Positions 1-7,739 of a stretch of 63,493 nucleotides of DNA are shown piece after piece; positions within the stretch are counted from its first letter, which is position 1, and each line of letters begins with the position of its first letter. This DNA comes from CAYLZW01 sp964388085 (lineage in GTDB: Bacteria > Myxococcota > UBA727 > CAYLZW01). The notes beneath the pieces were generated by a model. The model was not told the DNA's origin, did no database searches, and saw only the letters and a program-made list of their open reading frames with translations. Where the stretch lies: NCBI GenBank assembly GCA_964388085.1, contig CAYLZW010000006.1, forward strand, positions 1 through 63,493, read 5' to 3'. Made by a program: the position numbers and the translations under genes.

Positions 1-24
1 CGCTCGAGCTATTGGAGAAGGTCG

Positions 25-903
25 ATGAGCTCCTCTCCTGAGCTGCTCGACGAGGTGAAGCGCGACGCGGACGCCGCTCGCTCCACCGATCAAGAGCTCG
101 CCGAGCTGCGCGGCATCCGCGCGCGGTACGACGACACCGTTCAGCTCCTCGAGCGAAACGAGCGCCAACTGGTGTCGTACGCGCAAGACCTGAAGAAGGC
201 CTTCGACGCCATGAAGCAGCGCGCGGAGGCGTTGGCGGCCGCGCACTACGACACGCTCGTACGGCTCTTGCGCGCCGCGCGCTTCAAGGACGAGGAGACC
301 GGCGCGCACCTGCTCCGCTTGAGCGCCTACAGCCGCGTGCTCGCGACGGAGCTCGGGTTGCCCGCGCCCGAGGTCGAGCGCATCGTCGCTGCGGCGCCGC
401 TGCACGACGTGGGCAAGATCGGCATCCCGGACGCCATCTTGGCCAAGCAGGGCCCGCTCGACGCTGCCGAGTGGAAGGTCATGCGGACGCACCCCGGGCT
501 CGGCGGCAGCCTGCTGAAGGGCGCCGACTCACCGCTCTTGCAGACCGCCTACCTCATCGCCTTGCACCATCATGAGCGCTGGGACGGCAGCGGCTACCCC
601 CAGGGCCTCGCCAAGGAGGCCATCTCGCTGCCGGGGCGGATCGTCATGCTCGTCGACCAGTACGACGCGCTGCGCAGCGCGCGGCCGTATAAGCCGGCCT
701 TCGATCACGAGCGCGCCTTCGACATCATCGTGCGTGGGGACGGACGCACCTTGCCGGAGCACTTCGACCCCGAGGTGCTCGAGGCCTTCCGGCAACGGCA
801 CGAGGAGCTCGCCGCGCTCTTCGACCGCCACGCAGATCCCTCACACGACGACACAGCGACCCGCGCGCCGCACGACGACGGTTCGGAGAACACGAGACCA
901 TGA
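25..903 (+). CDS. HD-GYP domain cyclic-di-GMP phosphodiesterase without a receiver
   Basis: 292 residues. Residues 30-75 form a charged, probably coiled-coil segment. The HD-GYP domain follows, with HD at 127-128 (LHDVGKIGIP) and the HHERWDGSGYP signature at 182-192, so it should hydrolyse cyclic di-GMP in the cytosol. A usual RpfG-type protein begins with a receiver; this one does not. The ATG is preceded by GGAGAAGG. The stop overlaps the ATG of the RsbR gene (ATGA), so it is translationally coupled to the stressosome genes. The coil contains a QLxxYAxDLxxA pattern that recurs at the N-terminus of the sigma-54 activator ending this operon. Family assignment is firm; its role in the stressosome circuit is inferred from position. 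Confidence 0.9.
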   Translation: MSSSPELLDEVKRDADAARSTDQELAELRGIRARYDDTVQLLERNERQLVSYAQDLKKAFDAMKQRAEALAAAHYDTLVRLLRAARFKDEETGAHLLRLSAYSRVLATELGLPAPEVERIVAAAPLHDVGKIGIPDAILAKQGPLDAAEWKVMRTHPGLGGSLLKGADSPLLQTAYLIALHHHERWDGSGYPQGLAKEAISLPGRIVMLVDQYDALRSARPYKPAFDHERAFDIIVRGDGRTLPEHFDPEVLEAFRQRHEELAALFDRHADPSHDDTATRAPHDDGSENTRP

Positions 904-1790
904 TTCACCGCGATTGGCTCCTACCGACCCCCGAGGACCAGACCGATCTCCGCTGCTTCTGGGACGCCTACAAAGACGCGCTCGACGAGGTGCGCACGGA
1001 GATGATCTCGCTCGTGATGGAGCACCCGCGCCTCTCGAAGGTCACGCAGATGCCGCAGAACCCCGGCGACATGGAGCGCAGTGAAGCGCTGCAGCGGGGC
1101 GCGCTCGAGCAGGGCAAGTGGGAGGCCTTCCTCGACGACCTGCACCTGCGCGGCGTGCAGTACGCCCAGCTCGGGATCCGCTTGGACATCTGGTACGAGC
1201 TGTTGCGCCTGACGCGCGTGGCGCTGCTCCGGCGGCTGGCAGCCTTCTACGCGAACGACAACGCGAAGCTCGTCTCGTCCATCGCCGGCATGGACCGCTT
1301 CATCGACCTCAGCATGGGCGCCATCGCCGCGAGCTACGTCACCGAGAAGGAGCGCATCATCTCGGACCAGGCGGCGGCCATCAAGGAGCTGGCGACGCCG
1401 ATCCTGCGCCTCAAGGACCGCTTCCTCGTCGTGCCGGTGGTCGGTGTCGTCGACACCCACCGCGCGCGCGAGCTGACCGAGAGCCTGCTGCACGCCGTCC
1501 GGCGCTACCGCGCGCGCGCCGTGGTGCTCGACATCACCGGCGTGCCCATCGTCGACTCGAAGGTGGCGAACCACCTCGTGCAGACCGTCGAGGCGGTGCG
1601 GCTCATGGGCGCGAACGTCATCTTGAGCGGCATCTCGCCGGACATCGCGCGCACGCTCGTCGCCATCGGCGCGAACATGAGCACGGTGCTGACGGTCGGC
1701 GAGTTCGACGCCGCCGTGGAGCTGGCCGAGAAGATGCTCCATCAGCTGCCGAAGGCCGCTGCGCTGACGCCGGCCGACGAGGCGGCCTGA
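900..1790 (+). CDS. rsbR: RsbR-type stressosome sensor/scaffold (N-terminal sensory domain plus STAS)
   Basis: 296 residues. The N-terminal part (about 1-150) is helical and has no recognisable cofactor motif. The C-terminal STAS domain (about 162-285) contains DITGVPIVDS at 211-220. S220 aligns with the threonine phosphorylated in Bacillus RsbR proteins, and T252 may correspond to the second site. RsbR and RsbS co-assemble into the large cytosolic stressosome that holds the RsbT kinase until a signal arrives. It overlaps the HD-GYP gene by 4 nt and is followed after 1 nt by rsbS. Only one RsbR paralogue is present here, so the input of the complex may be single. The ligand sensed cannot be told from sequence. 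Confidence 0.9.
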   Translation: MIHRDWLLPTPEDQTDLRCFWDAYKDALDEVRTEMISLVMEHPRLSKVTQMPQNPGDMERSEALQRGALEQGKWEAFLDDLHLRGVQYAQLGIRLDIWYELLRLTRVALLRRLAAFYANDNAKLVSSIAGMDRFIDLSMGAIAASYVTEKERIISDQAAAIKELATPILRLKDRFLVVPVVGVVDTHRARELTESLLHAVRRYRARAVVLDITGVPIVDSKVANHLVQTVEAVRLMGANVILSGISPDIARTLVAIGANMSTVLTVGEFDAAVELAEKMLHQLPKAAALTPADEAA

Positions 1791-1791
1791 C

Positions 1792-2154
1792 ATGGCCGTC
1801 CCCATTTTGCGCCTCGGCGAGACCGTCGTGGCCAGCATTCAGAGCGAGCTGACCGACGGCGAATGGGATCAGCTGCAGTCCGATCTTTTGGCGGTCACCA
1901 AGCAGCGCCCCACCTACGGCGCCGTCATCGACGTCACCGGCATGGACCTGGTCGACTCGTTCGCCGGCCGCACGCTGCACTCGACCGCCGCCATGCTGCG
2001 CCTGCGCGGCGTGCGCACGGTCATCGCCGGCATCCACCCGGACGTCGCGGTCTCCATGGTGCGGCTCGGGCTCGCGCTCTCGGACGTGACGACGTCGCTG
2101 GACCTGGAGGACGGCCTCGCCCTCCTCACGAGCCCGCATGCAATCGGCCATTGA
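1792..2154 (+). CDS. rsbS: RsbS-type single-STAS stressosome protein (RsbT antagonist)
   Basis: 120 residues, essentially one STAS domain, the usual size for RsbS. The motif MDLVDSFAGRTL places S56 at the position of the conserved phospho-serine (S59 of Bacillus RsbS). Unphosphorylated RsbS holds RsbT in the stressosome; phosphorylation by RsbT releases it. The gene starts 1 nt after the rsbR stop and its end overlaps the preferred rsbT start. The presence of the phosphoserine argues that the switch is functional. Confidence 0.92.
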   Translation: MAVPILRLGETVVASIQSELTDGEWDQLQSDLLAVTKQRPTYGAVIDVTGMDLVDSFAGRTLHSTAAMLRLRGVRTVIAGIHPDVAVSMVRLGLALSDVTTSLDLEDGLALLTSPHAIGH

Positions 2155-2560
2155 GATGTCCGGAAGCCATCGGCTGCTCATTCGCGAAGACACCGACATC
2201 GTGCTCGCGCGGCAGCGTGTGCGCGCGGTCGCGTCCGAGCTCGGCTTCAGCTCCACCGATCAGACCTTGATCGCCACGGCGGTGAGCGAGCTGACGCGAA
2301 ACATCCTCACCTACGCCCAGCAGGGGGAGCTGCTCGTGCGCAAGGTCGCGGTCATGGACCGACAGGGCATCGAGATCGTCGCCAGCGACAAGGGCCCCGG
2401 CATCGCCGACCTGCAGGCCGCCATGCGCGACGGCTACTCCACCGGCGGCGGCCTCGGGCTCGGGCTGCCCGGCACCAAGCGTCTCGTCGACGAGTTCGAG
2501 ATCCAGTCGCAGCCCGCGGAGGGCACCACGATCACCATACGCAAGTGGGTGGGCGGATGA
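2138..2560 (+). CDS. rsbT: RsbT-type serine/threonine kinase (switch kinase)
   Basis: About 140 residues with a GHKL ATPase fold: N-box ELTRNILTYA, G1 box SDKGPGI, and a glycine-rich GGGLGLGLPG G2 region. In known systems RsbT phosphorylates RsbR/RsbS, leaves the complex and activates a partner carrying an RsbU N-terminal domain. Here that partner is probably the hybrid kinase two genes downstream. The start at 2138 overlaps rsbS by 17 nt; an alternative ATG at 2156 would give 134 residues, and neither has a strong ribosome-binding site. The stop overlaps the next ATG (ATGA at 2557). Confidence 0.9.
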   Translation: MQSAIEMSGSHRLLIREDTDIVLARQRVRAVASELGFSSTDQTLIATAVSELTRNILTYAQQGELLVRKVAVMDRQGIEIVASDKGPGIADLQAAMRDGYSTGGGLGLGLPGTKRLVDEFEIQSQPAEGTTITIRKWVGG

Positions 2561-3192
2561 CCGACGTGCGGCAGAGCAACGCGGGTGCCCCGTCGTGGCT
2601 TTGCTGGGCAGCGTGTGGGCATGCGCGCAGCGCCGGCGACGTCAGCGGCGACTCGTTCGTGGTGCACGGCGACGACGACGCGTTCCTCGTCGCCGTCGTG
2701 GACGGGCTCGGTCATGGCCAGTCGGCGCTCGACGCCGCGCGCGCGACGGAGCCCTCCTTCCAGCGCCAAGACGCCCTGCGCGCGCCGCTCGAGCAGCTCA
2801 TGAAGGACGCGCACGAAGCGGCCCGCAACACGCGTGGCGCCGTGGTGACCGTGGTGCGCGTGCGCCGGAACCCGCTCGCGGTGGAGAGCGTGGCGGTCGG
2901 CAACGTCGATGGCATCGTCAAGAGCGGGCGCGCGGCGCGAGAGCGCATCTACCTGTCCGGCGGCGTCGTCGGCTTTCGCATCCCGCCGCTCCGGACCTTC
3001 TCGGCGCAGCTCGAGGCGCCCCTCGTCGTCGCGCTCGCCACCGACGGCGTCGACTCGCGCTTCACGTCCGATCCGCTGCTCGACGGGCCCTATGACGTCG
3101 AGCCGACGGCGGCGCTGCTGCTCGAGCGACACTCGGCGCACAACGACGACGCGCTCGTCTTCCTCGCGCGCGTGGCAGCGAGGCCGGCATGA
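2557..3192 (+). CDS. rsbX: RsbX-like PP2C/SpoIIE-fold phosphatase (resets stressosome)
   Basis: 211 residues from the ATG that overlaps the rsbT stop; a GTG at 2545 is the alternative. Metal-binding acidic motifs of the PPM family are visible: VSGDSF near the N-terminus, VVDGLGHG, ATDGVDS and a C-terminal HNDDALVF. There is no extra sensory domain, which matches RsbX rather than RsbU. RsbX dephosphorylates RsbR and RsbS so that RsbT is recaptured. Its place after rsbT follows the known rsbRSTX order, and its end overlaps the following kinase gene by 4 nt. Confidence 0.85.
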   Translation: MTDVRQSNAGAPSWLCWAACGHARSAGDVSGDSFVVHGDDDAFLVAVVDGLGHGQSALDAARATEPSFQRQDALRAPLEQLMKDAHEAARNTRGAVVTVVRVRRNPLAVESVAVGNVDGIVKSGRAARERIYLSGGVVGFRIPPLRTFSAQLEAPLVVALATDGVDSRFTSDPLLDGPYDVEPTAALLLERHSAHNDDALVFLARVAARPA

Positions 3193-5066
3193 GCACGGCG
3201 GCCGATCCTGCCATGCGCGCGTACGCACAAGCGCTGCGCACCTACCTCGAGCGCGGCGGCGAAGACACGTTGGCCGACGCCTTTCGCGTGGGTCGCGACG
3301 TCATCACCCGCGGCAAGGGCGTCATCGATCTGGTGGAGGTACACGCCGACGCGCTGCGCACGGTGCTGCCGGAGATCATCGGGGAGCGCGGCTGCGTGGC
3401 GGCGTCCGGCGACAGCTGCCGTTTTCTGGCCGAGAGCCTGGCCTCGTTCGAGATGATCTTGCTCGGCGCGCGCGAGACCAACGAGACGCTGCGCGAGATG
3501 AACCAGACCCTCAACCACCGCGTGGAGCAGCGCGCGAGAGAGCTCGAGCGCGAGCGCGGGCGCTTTCAAGAGGTCATCGAGCACAACCCCGCGGCGCTCT
3601 ATGCGCTGCGCATCTCCGATCCCGTCGATTACCTGTACGTCAGCCCGCAGGTGGAGCGCTTGTTCGGCTACTCCGCCATCGACTGGACCCCGGCGCTCGC
3701 CACGAGCCTCATCCACGAGGACGATCGCGCGCTGGTCCGCGCCGCGCGCGAGAAGGCGTTGCGGGAGGGCGGGCAGTTCTCGTCCGACCATCGCGTGCGC
3801 ACGCGCGAGGGCGAGACCCGCTTCTTGCAGGACCGCGGGCACGTCGTCCGCAGCGAGGACGGGGAGTGCGTGCTGCACGGCGTCATCACCGACGTCACCG
3901 AGCAGGTCGACCTGCAGCTACAGCTCCTGCACGCGCAGAAGATGGAGGCCATCGGACGGCTCGCCGGTGGCGTGGCGCACGACTTCAATAACCTGCTCAC
4001 GGTGATCTTGAGCTTCGGGCGCCTCGTCATCGACGACTTCGCCGAGTCGGACCCGCGCGCCGAGGACGTACGGGAGATCCTGCGCGCCGCGGGCAGCGCC
4101 GCGGCGCTGACGAACCAGCTGCTCTCCTTCTCCCGCCGGCAGGTGGTCGAGCCGCGCGTGCTGCGGCCCCAGGACGCGCTGAACCAGCTCGAGCGCATGG
4201 TGCGCCGCACCATCAGCGACGAGGTCGCGCTGGTCACCCGCTACGAGCCGGACTGCGGGCAGGTGCGCATCGACCCCGGCCAGCTCGATCAGGTGGTGCT
4301 GAACCTCATCCTGAACGCCTGCGACGCCATGCGCGAGGGGGGCACGCTGCGGCTCGGTCTCAAGAACGTCACCCTGGCCTCCGACGAAGACCCCCTCGAG
4401 CGCGGCGAGTACGTCGAGCTCAGCGTCGCGGACACCGGCAGCGGCATGGCGCCCGAGGTGAGCGAGCACATCTTCGAGCCGTTCTTCACCACCAAGGGGA
4501 CGCAGGGCACGGGCCTCGGTCTCTCGACCTGCTTCGGCATCGTGCGCCAGGCGGGGGGCGACATTCGCGTCGAGACCGCGCCCGGGCGCGGCACCTGTAT
4601 GCGCGTGCTCCTGCCGCGGGTGTGCGACGAAGACGAGGCCGCCATCGGGCTCGAGGACGAGGCCCCCATCGGCGGCAGCGGTCGCATCCTCGTCGTGGAA
4701 GACCAAGCGGCCATCCTGCGCGTGCTCGAGCGGGTGCTGACCAACGCGGGCTATCAGGTCGTCAGCAGCGCGCGCGCGGAGGAGGCGCTCGATGTGCTGG
4801 CGCGCGGCACGCGCCTCGATCTGCTGATCACGGATCTGACGCTGCCGGGCATGAACGGGCTGCGCCTCATCGAGAAGACGCGCGCGGAGCGACCGGAGCT
4901 GCCGGTGCTGGTCATGTCGGGCTACGCGGCCATCGACGACAACGAGAAGGACGCGCAGCTGCTGGCGGAGCTGCCCGCGCTGCCGAAGCCCTTCACCCCC
5001 TCCCAGCTGCTGACGAAGGTGTACGAGATCCTCGAGGCCGCACGCGAGGGGCTCGACGATGTCTAA
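3189..5066 (+). CDS. Hybrid histidine kinase with RsbU-N-like RsbT-binding domain (RsbU_N-PAS-HisKA-HATPase-REC)
   Basis: 625 residues. Residues 1-110 have the helical pattern of the RsbU N-terminal (RsbT-binding) domain: YAQALRTYLERGGEDTLADA, then GR..I, and LASFEMIL near residue 90. A coiled coil (about 105-130), a PAS domain (about 130-245), a phosphoacceptor domain with VAHDFNN (H264), an HATPase domain (EPFFTTKGTQGTGLGLS) and a C-terminal receiver (D549) follow. The proposed reading is that RsbT, released from the stressosome, binds the N-terminus and controls phosphate flow. Vibrio-type stressosome operons are known to pair with two-component genes, so there is precedent. The gene is coupled on both sides by overlaps. 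The RsbU_N call is by pattern and needs a profile search. Confidence 0.85.
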   Translation: MSTAADPAMRAYAQALRTYLERGGEDTLADAFRVGRDVITRGKGVIDLVEVHADALRTVLPEIIGERGCVAASGDSCRFLAESLASFEMILLGARETNETLREMNQTLNHRVEQRARELERERGRFQEVIEHNPAALYALRISDPVDYLYVSPQVERLFGYSAIDWTPALATSLIHEDDRALVRAAREKALREGGQFSSDHRVRTREGETRFLQDRGHVVRSEDGECVLHGVITDVTEQVDLQLQLLHAQKMEAIGRLAGGVAHDFNNLLTVILSFGRLVIDDFAESDPRAEDVREILRAAGSAAALTNQLLSFSRRQVVEPRVLRPQDALNQLERMVRRTISDEVALVTRYEPDCGQVRIDPGQLDQVVLNLILNACDAMREGGTLRLGLKNVTLASDEDPLERGEYVELSVADTGSGMAPEVSEHIFEPFFTTKGTQGTGLGLSTCFGIVRQAGGDIRVETAPGRGTCMRVLLPRVCDEDEAAIGLEDEAPIGGSGRILVVEDQAAILRVLERVLTNAGYQVVSSARAEEALDVLARGTRLDLLITDLTLPGMNGLRLIEKTRAERPELPVLVMSGYAAIDDNEKDAQLLAELPALPKPFTPSQLLTKVYEILEAAREGLDDV

Positions 5067-6222
5067 CCGCATCCCGCGCGTACTGGTCGTCGACGACGAC
5101 AAAGCCGTGCTGCGCGCGTACCAACGCATCCTGAGCCCAAAGCGGGACGAGGAGGCGACCCTCGAGCTCACCTTGCTCGAGCGCAGCGAGGAGGCGGCCT
5201 CGCTCGTGCGCCGCGCCGAACAGGAGCACCGCAACTACGCGGTCGCCTTCGTCGACTACGACTTCCCGAGCGGACCGAACGGCGTCGCGCTCGCGCGCAT
5301 CCTGCTCAGCCTCGACGACCACCTCGAGATCGTCTTGTGCACGAGCCTCGCCGAGCAGCTCGAGTCGGAGGTGAAGGCCACCATCGGCCCCACGGCGCGG
5401 CTGTTCGTGCTGAAGAAGCCCTTCGTGCCGATCGAGATCCGCCAGCTCACGAACGCGCTCATCGAGAAGTGGAAGCTGCGGCGTGCCACCGAAGGGCAGA
5501 TCGAGGCGCTGCAGGAGCTCGATCGCATCAAGGACGAGCTCCTCTCGACGGTGAACCACGAGCTGCGCACGCCGCTGACGAGCCTGCGTGGCTTCGCGGA
5601 GCTCATGCTCATGCGCGAGTTCCCGCGCGAGAAGCAGCGCGAGCTGCTCGGCGTGATCCTCGAGGAGAGCCTGCGGCTCGAGCGGCTCGTCACCGACCTC
5701 CTCGATCTACAGCGCGCGGGGCGCGGTGGGCTCGACTATCACTTCCAAAGAGACCTCGACCTCATGAGCGTCGTCATGGAGGCCGCGCGCCCCTTCGCCA
5801 TCGACGCCGCGGGAAACGAACGCGTCCGGATCGAAGCGCCGGCGACGCCGTCGATGGTGCGCGCCGATCCGCAACGCATCCATCAGGTCATCGCCAACCT
5901 GCTCTCAAACGCCATCAAGTTCTCGGGGCAGCACGCCGAGATCGTGGTGCAGGTCCGCAACGAGGGCTCGTTCGCGCTCGTGAGCGTCGAAGACAACGGA
6001 CCGGGCATCCCCGCCGCCGCGCTGCCCCAGCTCTTCGAGCGCTTCTATCGCGTCGACAACAGCGCCACGCGACGGGTGGGCGGCAGCGGGCTCGGGCTCA
6101 GCCTCGTGCGCGCCATCATCGAGGCGCACGGCGGTGAGGTGAACGTGGAGAGCGAGGTCGGCAAGGGCAGCCGCTTCTGGTTCTCCTTGCCGCACGCGAT
6201 CGGGGAGGCGCCGACGCCATGA
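5059..6222 (+). CDS. Receiver-histidine kinase (REC-HisKA-HATPase)
   Basis: 387 residues. An N-terminal receiver has the acidic cluster VDDD (11-14), a probable phospho-aspartate D66 (VDYDFP) and K119/K120 before PF. It is joined to a kinase core with STVNHELRTPLTSLRG (H167), N-box NLLSNAIKFSG, VEDNGPGIP and a GSGLGLSLVRA box. No transmembrane segment is present, so it is a cytosolic relay member that can accept phosphate on its receiver and autophosphorylate. It overlaps the hybrid kinase by 8 nt and the sigma-54 activator by 4 nt, suggesting a chain between the two. Confidence 0.9.
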   Translation: MSNRIPRVLVVDDDKAVLRAYQRILSPKRDEEATLELTLLERSEEAASLVRRAEQEHRNYAVAFVDYDFPSGPNGVALARILLSLDDHLEIVLCTSLAEQLESEVKATIGPTARLFVLKKPFVPIEIRQLTNALIEKWKLRRATEGQIEALQELDRIKDELLSTVNHELRTPLTSLRGFAELMLMREFPREKQRELLGVILEESLRLERLVTDLLDLQRAGRGGLDYHFQRDLDLMSVVMEAARPFAIDAAGNERVRIEAPATPSMVRADPQRIHQVIANLLSNAIKFSGQHAEIVVQVRNEGSFALVSVEDNGPGIPAAALPQLFERFYRVDNSATRRVGGSGLGLSLVRAIIEAHGGEVNVESEVGKGSRFWFSLPHAIGEAPTP

Positions 6223-7427
6223 CCGACGCCCCTGTGGACGAGCAGGAACAGCTCCTGAAATACGCGCGCGATCTGGCGCGCGCGCACATCGGTGAGCGGG
6301 ACAAGGCGCGGCAGCTCGAGGAGGCGCTACAGAAGCTGGAGGCGGCCTACCAGGAGCTCGCCAGCGCCAACGCGGAGCTCGCGCGACAGCGGGACGCGCT
6401 CTCCGTTCGCGTGCAGGCGCGTGAGCATGAGCTGAAGGAGGCGCGCGAACAGCTCGGTGTCGTCGTCGGAGAGGATGGCGCGGCGCTGTTTCACGGCATG
6501 GTCAGCGGCGAGCCGGCCATGCTGCGGGTCTTCGACACCATTCGGCAGGTGGCGGAGACGGACGTCAGCGTGCTCATTCACGGCGAGAGCGGCACGGGCA
6601 AGGAGCTCATCGCCCGCGCGGTGCACGCCGAGAGCCCGCGCCGGGACAAGCCCTTCGTCGCGCTCAATTGCGCCGCGGTGACGCCGACGCTCGCCGAGAG
6701 CCTGCTCTTCGGTCACGTGCGCGGGGCGTTCACGGGCGCGGTCTCGAACCACGCCGGCGTCTTCCGCGAGGCCCACGCCGGCACGCTCTTTCTCGACGAG
6801 GTCGCCGAGCTGCCGCTCGCGATCCAGGCAAAGCTCCTGCGCGTCGTGCAGGAGAAGACCGTCACCCCGGTCGGCGCCACGGGCAGCGTGGAGGTGGACG
6901 TCCGGCTCGTGGCGGCGAGCCACCGCTCCTTGCCCGACGAGGTGCGCGAGGGGCGCTTTCGCGAAGACCTCATGTACCGCCTGCGGGTCGTCCCCATCGA
7001 GCTGCCGCCGCTGCGCGAGCGTAAGAGCGATCTCCCCCGGCTCCTCCGGCACATGCTCGCGCGCCTGAACGCAGCGGGAGAGCGGCGCATCGACAGCCTC
7101 GCGCCGGCGGCGGTCCGTCGACTGCTCGACTACCCCTGGCCAGGCAACGTGCGCGAGCTCGAGAACGTGCTGCAGTACGCCTTCGCCGTCGCCACCGGGG
7201 ACATGGTGAAGCTCGAGCACCTCCCCGCCGACGTCCGCGAGCCCCGGCCGCCGGCGCCGGACGCGGAGCCGGTGACGGCGGCGCGCGCCCCGCTCGTCGT
7301 GGACGAAGCCGAGTCCATCCGCGCCGCGCTCGCCGAGAACGAAGGGCGCGTGCACGACGCCGCGCGCATGCTCGGGATGAGCCGCGCGACGTTCCATCGC
7401 AAGCGGAAGAAGTACGGGCTCGTGTAG
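6219..7427 (+). CDS. Sigma-54 enhancer-binding protein (coiled coil-AAA+-Fis HTH, no receiver)
   Basis: 402 residues. Residues 1-80 are a charged coiled coil beginning EQEQLLKYARDLARA, in place of the usual receiver. The AAA+ core has Walker A GESGTGKE (122-129), the sigma-54 contact loop GAFTGA (169-174), Walker B LFLDE (190-194) and the arginine-finger region RFREDLMYRL. A Fis-type helix-turn-helix ends the protein (about 365-402). It hydrolyses ATP to open sigma-54 promoters. It closes the stressosome operon, and a GAGACG half-site array with a consensus -24/-12 promoter lies immediately downstream, so those sites are its likely targets. With no receiver, control is probably by protein contact through the coil. 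Confidence 0.93.
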   Translation: MTDAPVDEQEQLLKYARDLARAHIGERDKARQLEEALQKLEAAYQELASANAELARQRDALSVRVQAREHELKEAREQLGVVVGEDGAALFHGMVSGEPAMLRVFDTIRQVAETDVSVLIHGESGTGKELIARAVHAESPRRDKPFVALNCAAVTPTLAESLLFGHVRGAFTGAVSNHAGVFREAHAGTLFLDEVAELPLAIQAKLLRVVQEKTVTPVGATGSVEVDVRLVAASHRSLPDEVREGRFREDLMYRLRVVPIELPPLRERKSDLPRLLRHMLARLNAAGERRIDSLAPAAVRRLLDYPWPGNVRELENVLQYAFAVATGDMVKLEHLPADVREPRPPAPDAEPVTAARAPLVVDEAESIRAALAENEGRVHDAARMLGMSRATFHRKRKKYGLV

Positions 7428-7566
7428 AGCACCGAACAGCTCGCCCTGCGCGCAAGCCGATGGGGGCTCTAGGGGGTTCCAGGGGGCTTGCGCCCCTCGC
7501 GTTTCGGGTCCGGGACGCGACAAACGCTTCGCCGCATCCTCGGTCGCTCCGCTCCCAGAGCACCGG

Positions 7567-7632
7567 CGTCTCACCCGCGGAAGCGGCCTTCGGTGAGACG
7601 CCGGCTCGGCCCATGAGACGTCTCATGAGACG
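7567..7632. promoter_or_regulatory. Array of five TGAGACG half-sites: probable enhancer for the sigma-54 activator
   Basis: TGAGACG or its complement CGTCTCA occurs at 7567-7573, 7594-7600, 7614-7620, 7619-7625 and 7626-7632. The third and fourth form the perfect palindrome CATGAGACGTCTCATG (7612-7627). The array lies 65-130 bp upstream of the -24 element at 7698, the classic distance for a sigma-54 upstream activating sequence. The adjacent activator has a Fis-type DNA-binding domain. The outer 13-bp inverted repeat could alternatively act as a transcription terminator for the activator gene, but no T-run follows it. Confidence 0.6.
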
Positions 7633-7696
7633 CAAGGTCAATTGCACATTCTCGCGCAGAACGGCCAGCCAGGCCGCTTTGCGCCGTTAGCGCAGC

Positions 7697-7711
7697 GGGC
7701 ACAGCCATTGC
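7697..7711 (+). promoter_or_regulatory. Sigma-54 (-24/-12) promoter of the matrixin gene
   Basis: The sequence GGGCACA-GCCA-TTGC matches the consensus TGGCACG-N4-TTGC at 9 of 11 fixed positions. The diagnostic GG (7698-7699) and GC (7710-7711) are 10 nt apart. The expected start of transcription is near 7723, leaving a short leader with GGAGG before the ATG at 7740. Confidence 0.7.
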
Positions 7712-7739
7712 GTTGTGAGGCCTCGTCCTGGAGGCCACC

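Larger units (their letters stand above)
7428..7739. other. Intergenic regulatory region between the activator and the protease gene
   Basis: 312 bases with no convincing gene; the open frames have no ribosome-binding site and no motif. Left to right it holds: a 20-nt segment right after the stop that also occurs at 27545-27526 (minus strand), a loose hairpin GCGCAAGCC/GGCTTGCGC around 7449-7490, a 13-bp inverted repeat at 7563-7575/7592-7604, a perfect 16-bp palindrome at 7612-7627, and a sigma-54 type promoter at 7697-7711. A good Shine-Dalgarno (GGAGG) precedes the ATG at 7740. Confidence 0.8.

Noticed and set aside
921..1838. Minus-strand open frame across rsbR
   Set aside because: Shadow of a gene with clear STAS motifs; low-complexity composition.
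7460..7690. Short plus-strand open frame in the region after the sigma-54 activator
   Set aside because: Covers the half-site array and most of the region, has no ribosome-binding site and no protein-like composition.
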